Positions 1-10,140 of a stretch of 64,000 nucleotides of DNA are shown piece after piece. Each line of letters opens with the position of its first letter. The first letter of the stretch is position 1. A program made the translations under genes and the position numbers. Under the pieces are notes generated by a model. It saw nothing but the letters and a program-made list of their open reading frames with translations, was not told the DNA's origin and did not search any database. This stretch comes from Blasia pusilla. Taxonomy: Eukaryota; Marchantiophyta; Marchantiopsida; Blasiales. The stretch covers positions 17,360,001 to 17,424,000 of the forward strand of contig CM114271.1 in the NCBI GenBank assembly GCA_050084515.1. The letters run 5' to 3'.

Positions 1-115
1 GGGCATGAGACTCATGAACTCATTTTCCGCCCGAAGATCCATTCGATTTCCACGCAAGTGAAAACGGCGCTACCTCACGGTAAACGAGAGAGTCCACCGA
101 AAACTATCTAACATG
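1..115. other. Flank of Copia insertion
   Basis: No gene is visible. The last five bases (111-115, ACATG) are the left copy of the target-site duplication of the Copia element that starts at 116. Confidence 0.6.
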
Positions 116-352
116 TGTGAAAATTGCGAAATGAATTAAAATTGCGTTTTTACTCTCTTAATCAAAAGATGTGACGGTAATTGTGTCACTTCAGAGATGT
201 CTCATATCATAGCTCATGTTTCGCAAGATGAAACGTTATTAGCAGTAATCAATGGTCATAAGTAGAACATTGATTCTAATCTAAATCGTCCGTATGACTC
301 GATCCATGTGATCAATTCTTGGATCAGTATTATAACTAATTGATTTCTTACA
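116..352 (-). repeat. 3' LTR of Copia element (shortened)
   Basis: Begins TGTGA and ends TTACA on the plus strand. It aligns with 4987-5312 but lacks about 90 bp near its left third and some bases near the right end. It is the 3' LTR because the element lies on the minus strand. Confidence 0.9.
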
Positions 353-360
353 TTCCCACT
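353..360 (-). other. Polypurine tract of Copia element
   Basis: On the minus strand it reads AGTGGGAA directly before the TG of the 3' LTR, the place where plus-strand DNA synthesis is primed in LTR elements. Confidence 0.7.
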
Positions 361-540
361 AAGGGGAACAAATCAGTCATTTTTATTACTAGTTAACCCT
401 AGAGATTTAATATGTTTTTTATGAGGTCCTTTTTGTAACCTTAGAAAAAACTCAGGGGAACAAATCAGCCATTTTCATTACTAGTTAACCCTAGAGATTT
501 AGTATGTTTTTGATGAGGTCCTTTCTGTAACTCTTAGTAA
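361..540. repeat. Tandem duplication of about 90 bp inside Copia 3' region
   Basis: The segments starting near 361 and 452 are close copies; both contain GGGGAACAAATCAG and end in a TTTGTAAC / TTCTGTAAC segment. The duplication lies between the RNase H region and the polypurine tract. Confidence 0.8.
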
Positions 541-1862
541 AATTATATGTAGTCATCTCTGCAGTTGAAATATAGGTCAAAATAATTTCGCCACTTGATA
601 CTTGATCTTTGATATAGAGGTATTGAATGTCGATGTGTTTGGTGCGGTCATGATGTTTTGTAGAACTGACCAAAGCAATAGCACTCTGGTTGTCACAGAA
701 AATCTCAGTTATCTTATGAGCAAAACCACTTTCGTACAGTAATCTTCTGATCCAAATAGCTGTAGTGCTAGTTTTAGTCATTGCAATGTACTCAGACTTG
801 GTACTTGAAAGAGCAATTGACTTTTGTTTTCTACTTGCCCAACTTATTGCTCCTCCTGCAAGGAGAAAGCAAAATCTGCTAGTAGATTTTCGGGAGTCGA
901 TATTGTCTCCATAGGTAACATCAGAATATCCTTGAAGATGAAAAGGAGTAGATGAGCGCTCATATTGGAGAAAGTAATGTTTTGTCCCTTGGAGATACCT
1001 GAAAATACGTTTGACAGCAGTCCAATGTATTGGACCAGGATTGGTCATGAAGTGTGCAACAGTGCTAAGAGAATAGGCAATATCCGGGCGAGTGCACACC
1101 ATTGCCCACATTAAACTTCATGTAGCACTTTTATAAGGAATAGAAGGCATTGCTGCAATGTCAGCACGATCAACAGGAGATTGATCTTGACTAAGATGAA
1201 GGCCAAAAGCAAAGGGAGTGGAGATAGGTTTGCAGCCCAGCATGTTGAACTATTTGAGTTTGTTGGTGATGTAAGTTGTCTGGTTGAGCCGGATCCATCC
1301 TTGTTGTAAGTCTCGTTGGATATGAATTCCCAGAACATGATAAGCTTCACCAAGATCAGTCATTTCAAACTCTTGGCGGAGCTTCGTTTTGAAAAAAATG
1401 AAGCAGCACAGAACTGGAGCTGGCAATGACAGTGTCATCCACGTAGAGAGCAGGGATCAAAAAATTGGAATTCTTGTTCGGAATGTAAATATTAGAGTCA
1501 GCAGTGGTGATGACAAAACCAATGTCTAGTAAAACATAGTGACGGCGTTCATACCACATATGGGCTGATTGCTTCTAACCATAAATCGACCCTCCGAGAA
1601 GGCAGACCAAGTTATGATGGGGAATTGGCAAGCCTGGAGGAAGGGCCATGTAGATCTTGTGTTGCAGGAATCCATATAGAAAAGCAGCGATTACATCTAA
1701 TTGATGTAATTCCAGGTTGAAATAAGCAGCGATAGCAATAAGAATACAAAGAGATTGAAGTTTAACAGTGGGAGAAAAGGTCTCTTCGTAATCAAGATCA
1801 GGAACTTGAGTAAATCCTTTAGCAACCAGACGGGCTTTGAACTTGTGGATCGTGCCATCCAC
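491..1862 (-). pseudogene. Copia reverse transcriptase and RNase H relic
   Basis: Several frames together encode the RT-RNase H part of the polyprotein. 1575-1862 has the N-terminal RT motif with KARLVAKGFTQ and the LDVIAAFLYG segment. 1365-1559 has the catalytic YVDD. 491-1111 is a 206-codon stretch with the Copia RNase H motifs, including SRKSTS, SWASRKQ, LSSTKSEYIA, the CDNQSAIAL block and HIDIQYLYIKD. The frames are offset and a stretch of the palm domain is missing or scrambled, so no active enzyme is encoded. Confidence 0.9.
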
Positions 1863-3561
1863 ATGAGGTTTAATTTAAAAAACCCAACGGCAGCCAACTG
1901 TGCTTTGATGAGGAGGAAGGGAACCAAAGTACAAGCCTTCATTCGAGCTATATTCTGAAGTTCAGCAGAAATGGCATCCTTCCAATGTGAAGAGCCAGGT
2001 CCAGAGGTAGCCTCTTCATAAGATTGGGGTTCAAGAAAAGAACTAGTAGAAGAGAGCAAGGCCCAACGCTTCTCTGCAGCTTGCTTCTTGTTCTTTTCAG
2101 CTTCAATAAGTGCATCGTAACGCTCAACAGCCCAAGTAATGCGAGGACTTTTTCTTTGAGCAAGAGGAGGAGTAGGAGCTCGTTGTCTTCTTTCATAGTA
2201 AAGATGGGTACGCCCGTGATCAGGTACGGGGTGTGGAGTGGAAGAGACCGTTGGTGAAGGCATATCCTCTAGCTGTGCCGGACTTGAAAGAGGTTGAACT
2301 CCCACTGAAGAAGACATGGAAGGAGAGGGAGTTCCCATTGAGGGAATAATTGGGGAAGTAGCAGGAATAGGCAAGGAAGTTTGAGGATTAGGGGATGAGC
2401 GGAAAAATAGAGGATCAGATCTGATATCCAGATCTTTTGCATCAAAAGAAGTGAAAGATGGAGTGGTATGAGCAGTCTGATCTTCAAGAACTACAACATC
2501 ACGGGAGAGAATGATAGTTTTGTCTCTCAGCCTCTCGAGACACAAGGCTTTGCTTTGGTCACTATAACCAAGGAAAATGCATTCCTCAGTGCGAAAATCC
2601 AGCTTTGAATGAGGATCATTGATTTTAGCAAATGCAGGACTTCCAAAAATACGAAGATGAGATAACATAGGTTTACGATTAAAACATAACTCATATGGTG
2701 TTTTGGAAAGTGGCAATGCTTTTCTCGGAAGACGATTTTGCAAATAATTAGCAGTGACCAACGCTTCACCCCAATAAGTCTTGGGGAGAGCAGAATGGAA
2801 AAGCATAGAACGTACAGAATTAGCAAGAGTTCTGTTCTTACGTTCTGAAAGACCATTTTGTTGTGGTTTGTGGGGAATAGTGAACTGCCTGGAGATTCCT
2901 CGAGAACGGAAAAATTCTAAGAAAGCAGATGACTTATATTCCCCACCATTTTCAGATCGCAATGTCTGAATGCGTCGAGGTTGATGTTGTGTCTCTACAT
3001 TAGCCACAAATTCAGTGAAACGGGAAAAAGCTTCGGATTTGTAATGGAGGACGTAAACAGTAGTATAACGGGAGAAATCATCAATAAAGACCATGAAATA
3101 ACGAAAACCCAAATGAGTAGGGGAAGAAATAGGCCCGCAAATATCCGTATGAATTAATTCTAAAACATTGAGAGCTCTATAGACTAGAGTAGTGTTAGAG
3201 GTTTGCGAGTCTGCTTGCCATGTAGGCAGGCTCGACATGAAGAAATCTGAGAGGGATTATGCCGTGGAAGACTGCCAACCATTTTCTGATTTTGAAGTTG
3301 AGAAACACGAGTGGCGGTGATGTGACCCAAACGTTGATGCCACAGATCAGCGATCGTGGGAAGAATCGCAGTGGCAGCTGCAATGGGAGAAAATCGGGAG
3401 GGGGGAAGGACAGCTTCTCCGAGTTTGTACAAATCATTGATTAAATAACATATTTTGATGATCTGGTGTGTAGAATCGCGGAGTATGCACTTTCCGTTAT
3501 GAATCAAGGCAGATCCTCCTGAAGTGTCTAGTTGCTTGACTGAGAAAAGATTTTTCTTCAA
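1697..3561 (-). pseudogene. Copia integrase relic
   Basis: 3184-3561 holds the zinc-binding GAG-pre-integrase domain (WHQRLGH ... SCRACLHGK). 1697-3238 is a 513-codon frame with the catalytic core. The first acid is in HTDICGP. The second lies in RSENGGEY, where Copia integrases normally have RSDNGGEY. The glutamate is in LSERKNRT. A proline/serine-rich C-terminal region follows, then the start of RT in a different frame. The D-to-E change at the second catalytic position would probably inactivate it. Confidence 0.9.
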
Positions 3562-3662
3562 GCTTAGTATAAATAGAACATTCCAAAGAATGTATTGAAT
3601 ACCGTAAGTCAGAAGGATCTAAACGTGTGCAGATCCTTTTATCTCCAGACTAGAATTATCAC

Positions 3663-4779
3663 CTAGGAAAACATACGAGATTTTTCATACAGAGTATAAT
3701 TGGAAAAGTAATCACTGGAAAAAGCCATATGATGAGTAGCACCGGTATCAAGATACCATGTGTTATCTTGAATATCTGACGCCAAAGTTGAATAGGCAAC
3801 GGTAAAGAAGAGATGAGATGTAAAATTGGCTTTTGGAGCAGAAAATATGGACTGCCTTTTCTGATCTGCAAGACGTTTTCGGCAATCTTTAATATGATGC
3901 CCCTGCAAATTGCAGTAGAAACACTTCATTTTCTTATAAGTGTTCTACTGATTGGAGGATGAAGCGAGCCAATCAGCTTGATGATTGGACGATTCGCCAT
4001 GTGGAATTGCCATAGAAGCAGGAACAAATCCTGATTGAAAGGACCAAAGCCTTTCTGAGGAGCTTTGCCTCGACCGTAATCTCTGAACGAGCCGTCTTGC
4101 CTTGAATTGCCGAATTTGGACTTCGATTGAAAAGGGGCAGAACCTCGTCCAAAAAAAAGAGCTGAGGACGGTTCAACAATCTGCGTCTTCATCATTTTCT
4201 CCTCACTAAGAAGGAAAGTGATCACATATTACAAAGTAAGGTTACTCTGACCTCGCAATGAGGTCATAAATTGCGGTAACTGTTGGGCATTGATCGCATC
4301 AATGCAAGATACTTATTTTCATCAGTAGTCATCGATCTAGCAACGTGGAGTTGATCAATCAATGTCCTAAATTGATGGACATGTTTGGTAACACTATCGC
4401 CTTCTTTCATCTTAAGAGTTTGCAATTCATCTTGCAGATACATTTTTGTGACAGCGTCCTGGGCTTGGTATAAAGAATCTAATTTCGCCTAGGCTTCAAT
4501 TGCAGTCGTAGCGGAACTGATATGATGAACATGCGAATTGTCTAAACGATTCGCTATGAAAGATAAGGCAATTCGGTTGAAAATCTCCCATTCGTGGACA
4601 CTCCCAGCGCCGGTGGCAAGAGCGGTAGCCGCTGCTGGCTTTGGAGTTGTACCTTCTATGATGCCTACTAAATCTTCGGCATCAAGGTACAATCTCATGC
4701 GTAATCGCTCGATGTAGAAATAGGTCCCGTAAAATTTCGGGATGTCGTCAATCTTGAGGAACATGTTAGAATTCACCAT
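3663..4779 (-). pseudogene. Copia gag and protease relic
   Basis: 4489-4779 is the N-terminal gag piece (starts MVNSNMFLKIDDIPKFYG), ended by a TAG. 3926-4225 is a basic linker in another frame. 3663-3929 carries the CCHC zinc knuckle (CFYCNLQGHHIKDC) and then the protease active-site segment YLDTGATHHM. The three pieces need frameshifts or stop suppression to join, so the gag-pol frame is broken. Confidence 0.88.
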
Positions 4780-4973
4780 CGTGAACTGATGAAAATGATA
4801 GAAAACGGGTCAAGGACTTCGAATTCGTAAGAATCGGAAGTCTACAGCCACCAAGCAATCAGAAACGAGGAAGGCGTTTGGGCAGAAGGCGTCCCCTCTA
4901 CTCTAGGAATGTTGAAGCGTCCCTCAAATTCCAATCCTTTCTTGAAAATCATAAAAGTAGTGACTAGCGACCA

Positions 4974-4986
4974 GGCTCTCATACCA
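4974..4986 (-). other. Primer binding site of Copia element
   Basis: On the minus strand the bases right after the 5' LTR read TGGTATGAGAGCC. This differs at one base from TGGTATCAGAGCC, the usual plant Copia primer site complementary to initiator Met-tRNA. Confidence 0.88.
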
Positions 4987-5312
4987 TGTGAGAATTGTGG
5001 AATGAATTGAAATTGCGTTTGTACACTCTATGTTCTCTATATTGATAGATTGAAAGCCGATACATAAGTAGTAAAGTATGCTCTAAACTAAGAGCCGTAA
5101 TCAAAAGACGTGATGGTAACCGTGTCACTCCGGAAATGTCTCATAGCTATGTATCGTTTCGCAAGATGAAACATTACTAGCAGTAATTAATGGTCATAAG
5201 CAGAACATTGATCCTAATCTAATCTAGATCGTCCGTATGGATCGATCCGTGTGATCAATTCTTGGAACAGTACTCTGATAATTTGTTTCGCTGGACTGAT
5301 TGATTTCCTACA
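4987..5312 (-). repeat. 5' LTR of Copia element
   Basis: 326 bp, TGTGA...CTACA, followed by the right ACATG duplication at 5313-5317. It is longer than its partner at 116-352, which has internal deletions. Confidence 0.92.
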
Positions 5313-5317
5313 ACATG

Positions 5318-6843
5318 TACCCGTTGTGCCATGGTAGGAGTGCGTGGAGCAAAAAGTCACCGTGTTCAAGCCCACGATACACATCCTACTGCCACGACTG
5401 ACCACCGCCGGAGATGGACTTGAGAAACTACGTTCCTCTTGTGCGATGACCTGCCGTCAAATCGTTTCAGATTGCAAACCCAACATAACTGAAAATAGTA
5501 TCTCAGATGACAGTTGACACTCACGTTCATGGAGAGATAAAATTGCTAGTGATAAAAGTGCCCAATCCTTCTCTCGATTTAGCCTGGGGGACCTACTTTT
5601 AACCTTATGTTACACTCTTTTCAAAACTTATCAAAATTCCTTAAGCTACTCAAGATCCCATTGCAAATTTCGGATTTTTAGCTTAATGTTCCAATCCAGT
5701 TTTATCATCATCGTCATTATTTGGATGCAATGCAACTCAACAATGTCTCACATCTAAATCCTTTTTTCTTTTCTTTTTTCCCTTCCCTTTGGCATTAAAT
5801 TTAGATTGAAAGGAAATGTAGATTCGGAATCTTGCGGAACTGTATTCCCAAGGATGAGTGCAAGAACCAGTGTCCAATTGATGAGGAATATGTGTTGACT
5901 ATATCCACAGATGACTGGGTGACTGTTGGGAGATGTTGAACACAACCATTCCAGGAGGGATTTGTAGACAGCTCATCGACAAGAACAACACACCCCAACA
6001 ACAAAGCATCCCACGCAATATCGGGCGAGAAGAACCAATTTCTTTCTCCTCCTTTCAATATCCCACAGCTGCAGGCTTTGCGTCACTGTTCAGAACAGTA
6101 CTTGAGACAAGGCTGAATTCTTCAGTCTCTATGGTGGGGCATATAATAGATCCACAAGGTAATCTGAGCTCTAAGGAATTCACTCGTTTCAACCGAGATC
6201 ATTACTTGAACACCAGTTAGTACCTCACACAACAAATCCATGCAACAGCTGGAAGGTGTATGTGGAACCCTATGGCAACTCTTTAAAAGATGTTGGGGTG
6301 TGATATTGATAAATCATGAACATGAACTGGAACAGTGTTCCACAGCTGATACAACCACTATAGAGACAGCTGTGGAACAACCACCATAGAGACATACTCA
6401 GCCAAGTGGTCCAATGCTGTGACATCACCTGACTCGAGCCGTGAGATGCTACCAAATGTTTGCTTACGGCTCTCCCTGATGCAGCAAGTCTACTTGAATG
6501 GTTTTCGATGTGGATGGCATGACTGCCTGGCTCAAAAACTGATAGCTAACCATCCAGCTAAGTAGCTATGTTACACATGACCACCTCCATGTTGATGCTC
6601 TAAGTAAAGTTTGAAGTCCAATTCTCATCTATCCAAATTCACTACCATAACAATCGATAAGAATGATTCTTGCATCTAAACACCTAACGCTCAGTTGCAG
6701 ACCAGCCGTGGATTGTGATTTTGCCATAGCCACTCGTGTTGATCAGCAGTCCATTGAAGAGGCAACTTCTCTTGGAAAATAATGCTTCAAAATCCAGTGG
6801 AGTATCAGTCACATGTAAGGTTCTTGATGTCTTGGCACTATCC
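5318..6843. other. Intergenic, PDH 3' side
   Basis: No gene recognised. An 85-codon open frame on the minus strand (5801-6058) and a 95-codon one on the plus strand (5933-6220) overlap and match nothing I know. 6600-6843 probably contains the 3' UTR of the PDH E1-alpha gene. Confidence 0.4.
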
Positions 6844-9220
6844 TCACACCTGTGCTGTTCCGGCAGTGAAACCTGGGTCCTCACACCTGTATCTTCCGTC
6901 GGGACCAATTCCAAATCCTTTGGGATCTACGAAGACATTCTCCAGGAGCTGGCTCCTTATTGGAAGCGGACTTTCGTCTGCAAACTCAACAGCATCCTCC
7001 ACCACATCATCAATTTTCTTCTCTATTGCCTTCAACTCGACTTCGGTGGCCAGGTCATTCTCTAGAATGTACCTCTTGAAGGCCACAATTGGATCTCGTT
7101 CAGCATAATGGGCCTTCTCAGCTGCATAAATAACAGACAAAAGTCAGTATGATCATTAATCCTTTCTAGCAGAAGAAACCACTTGGTCTGGTTGGTGGTA
7201 TACAGAGATAGCAAGGTCTTCCCCTCTCACTTCTCACTTTAGTCACTATCCTCACACAATACTTCCTTCACTTTCACAAAGTCCACTTCTCAATGCGTCC
7301 AATCGTTGGGCCAAGAGTGGGAAAGCCTATCCAATTAATTACCTTAGATGTGCTGTAAGCCAAGGCCTTTTCTTCTCTGCTGTTGAGTTGACTTGTCTCA
7401 TTGTGTGAGGGGGTGTGAGAGACTGTACTCATTAAGTAATGTCTGTTGTAGCATTGTGGCAATAGGCCCTGCACCCTGATTGGACGGTGGTTGAGACTGG
7501 GATGGATGTAGAGAGAGGAAGAAGAGGGAGTGTGAGCATGGGGGAGAGGAACCCTAATTGTTTCATGCATCTTCTCAAAGCTTCCGGGATGATCGACCCC
7601 GCCGTTTGATGGGTCTGATGGGATTGAGTTTCGTGATTACGGGTGTATCAAGTCATATAACATCATTTACACAGTCTCAAAAAAGGCGCCTGCTACAATT
7701 CCATGATCAAATATACTGGTACGTTGGAGAGTGGCAGCTTAAGTTGTTAACACGCGCCATAAGCGATCAACTTTCCAGACAAAAGTAACTCACCAGGATT
7801 GCGAAGTTCATCAGGGTCAGCAAGAGAGTGCCCTCTAAACCTGTAAGTTTCACACTCAATCAGAGTTGGCCCTTCTCCCCTTCTTGCTCTGTCAATGGCC
7901 TCCTTGGCGACTTCCCTCACCTTCAACACATCCATACCATCCACGTGTACACCGGGCATACCGAAAGCAGGCCCCTTCTTCCAGATCTCAGGTACAGAGG
8001 TGGCTCTGACGTGAGACATTCCAATAGCCCAGAGATTGTTCTCCACAACAAACACAATTGGCAATTTCCAGAGGGCGGCCATGTTTAAGCACTCGAAGAA
8101 TTGTCCATTGTTGCACGTGCCGTCACCGAAGAAGGCAACGGAAACTGCATCCGCTTTGTCGTCCTTCAGCACCTCCCGCTTGTACTTTGTTGTGAAAGCA
8201 GCACCTGTTGCAACAGGAATACCCTCACCGATGAAGGCGAAGCCTCCCAACAGACCATGCTCCTTGGAGAACATATGCATGGATCCTCCCTGACCCCTGC
8301 AGCAGCCAGTGGATTTACCAAACAGCTCAGCCATGACGAGTCGAGCAGGAACTCCTTTGCTCAGTGCGTGAACATGATCTCTGTACGTGCTAGTGACGAA
8401 GTCCTCGTTCTTGAGCAGCTTGATGACACCAGATGAGACAGCCTCCTGGCCATTGTAAAGATGGACAAACCCGAACATCTTTCCACGGTAATACATCTGT
8501 GCACACATATCCTCGAACGATCTTCCCAGAACCATATCCTCATAAACTACCAGAGCATCCTCCCGGCTAATCAGCTGCACGTACCGACGGGCGTAATCTC
8601 TACCGTTAGTGACAATGCGGCCCAGCCAAGAGCAGGTGAAAACACTTGCAGCAGCGACAATCCATCCCTCCAATCATTGTGAAGGACTGATGTATTCTCA
8701 CAAGCTAGAACGTTTCCTTCTACCAAACAGTTGAACTCTCAAATGCATGACCTCAGATCCAACGAGGGTGAGAAATGTACGTAGCTCCGGTGAGGAAGTA
8801 CATCAAAAATACTAAATGCGTGCAACTTCGCAAGATTACGAGAGAAAGCACTCACGAAATGCAAAAATACTGAACGCAAAGCTCGGGAGAGACGACATAA
8901 TGCAAACTATCCGCTCCGAAACCAGAATATCGAAACGAAGGAGAAGCTCTACTCACAAGGTTCTCGGCTTTGGGTTTAGGTTTCGCCTTCACAAGCTCCG
9001 AAGCCGACGCCACGACATTTCCGGCGTTCGCCGCTCGTCTTCTTTCCACTCGCGAGGTTCCTGCAGATGCCATGGACGGCGAACTCACTCTGCATCCCAG
9101 GAAAGCACTGACGAGCGGAAGCTTTGCTGCATTTCCCTCCGATGGCGCAGCGATGCTCTTCTTTGAAACGCCACAATTCGCAACAGGCACCACCGCGCGA
9201 GTCGCCATGGAGGTCGCCAT
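6844..9220 (-). CDS. PDH-E1ALPHA: Plastid pyruvate dehydrogenase E1 component, alpha subunit
   Basis: Thiamine-diphosphate-dependent decarboxylation of pyruvate in the plastid PDH complex, which supplies acetyl-CoA for fatty acid synthesis. Exons on the minus strand: 8957-9220, 7794-8574, 6844-7121; 1323 nt, 440 residues. Splice sites are GT-AG and the phase is kept. Residues 1-88 are rich in Ala/Ser and low in acidic residues, as expected for a plastid transit peptide. The thiamine-diphosphate motif runs from GDG (238-240) to ENN (266-268). The conserved segments [27 protein letters not shown] and [17 protein letters not shown] are present, and the protein ends GTAQV. The start is the first ATG of the frame (9220); the frame stays open upstream only with GTG. 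Length and architecture match the angiosperm plastid form (about 430 residues), not the mitochondrial form. Confidence 0.95.
7122..7793 (-). other. Intron 2 of PDH E1-alpha with repeat insertion
   Basis: The intron runs from a GTGAGT donor to a TTTATGCAG acceptor. About 7400-7560 holds one copy of a dispersed repeat (ACTGTACTCATTAAGTA ... GGACGGTGGTTGAGACTGGG) also found at 19.4, 24.9-25.15 and 36.4 kb. Confidence 0.7.
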
Positions 9221-9457
9221 AACCGGGCAGAGGCCTTCGGTCGACTGCACCACAGCACGGCGGATTTCCTAGTGCGCAGCAATTTCAAGATCCACCGATT
9301 TGCTCGCGCCACCAGAGGAGCTCTGTATCTCTCTCTCTCTCTCTTCTTCTTCTTCTGTGCGGAGCTTGGGCTGGAGAGCTGCATGTCCAGTGCAGCATCT
9401 GCACAAACAGGCTAAGGAATCGCTCACCATGCCCAGGGCCTAGCCAGAGGGGATCGA
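9221..9457 (-). promoter_or_regulatory. Likely 5' UTR/core promoter of PDH E1-alpha
   Basis: Directly upstream of the start codon. 9327-9357 is a pyrimidine tract on the plus strand, so the transcript would carry a GA-rich leader. No convincing TATA box was found. Confidence 0.4.
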
Positions 9458-10140
9458 TGCAGCACATCTCGACCGTCCATTGGCCGTATGTCCTGCTACA
9501 ATTCTCGATTCGCCATCGTGGCTACCGCCGACCGGCGGATTCTCGCGCGCGGATCTTCCGAGGTCTCCGGACCGCTTTTCGTTAGCCGCACTGCCACGTG
9601 GACTAGAGCCTACCGTCGCGCACGAATGCGGTAGCACATCTGGACGGTCCGTTTAGAGGAGGCTCTACAACAGTTCTCCATTGGCGACCATGGTTCTCTC
9701 GGGCCTGTCTCCCCCGCCTTCCCACACGGATCGATGCCACACATCCTGACCGTTAGTTCACCCTATCGCCTGCTACGATCCTCGATGCGCCCTCGTGGTC
9801 ACCGCCGACCGGCGGACTCTCGCTCGCGGACCGCTCGAGGCCTCCAGAGCCCTTTTCGCTGCCTTCATCTGCCACGTGGATTCTATCAAGTGACCGGTGT
9901 AAGTGGTTCCCAATCCAATCACAAGAGCGTACCGTCGCGCACGGATGCAGTTAGTTAGTACATCTCGGCGGTCCGTTCAAGGGAACTATCGTACCACAGT
10001 CGTCTGTAGCCCGGGGCTATGGTCCATGAGATCTGTCCGTCTGTCACCAGCCTACTCGTCTAAGATCGACGTACCACATCTCGACCGTCCATTGAACCTA
10101 CGGCTTGTTCGATTCTTGATTCACCACCGTCGTGGTTATC
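9458..10140. repeat. Five degenerate ~60-bp units upstream of PDH E1-alpha
   Basis: Units beginning near 9463, 9631, 9733, 9959 and 10075 share a core like CACATCTCGACCGTCCATT followed by CCTGCTACAATTCTCGAT and CGTGG-type ends. Two of them are followed by a perfect G-box, CCACGTGG (near 9594 and 9871), and by GTACCGTCGCGCACG-type sequence. Position and the G-boxes suggest a promoter-proximal array, but no function is shown. Confidence 0.65.

Larger units (their letters stand above)
116..5312 (-). mobile_element. Decayed Copia (Ty1) LTR retrotransposon, complete ends
   Basis: A full-length element on the minus strand. Two LTRs (116-352 and 4987-5312) are flanked by a perfect 5-bp duplication, ACATG at 111-115 and 5313-5317. 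A primer binding site matching plant initiator Met-tRNA elements and a polypurine tract lie just inside the LTRs. The domain order read on the minus strand is gag, zinc knuckle, protease, integrase, reverse transcriptase, RNase H, which is the Copia order. The coding region is split over several frames with stops, so it is not autonomous. The LTRs differ by many substitutions and about 90 bp of length, which points to an old insertion. Confidence 0.95.

Noticed and set aside
9221-9253. Upstream start for PDH E1-alpha
   Set aside because: The frame is open to 9253, but that first codon is GTG; the first ATG is at 9220.
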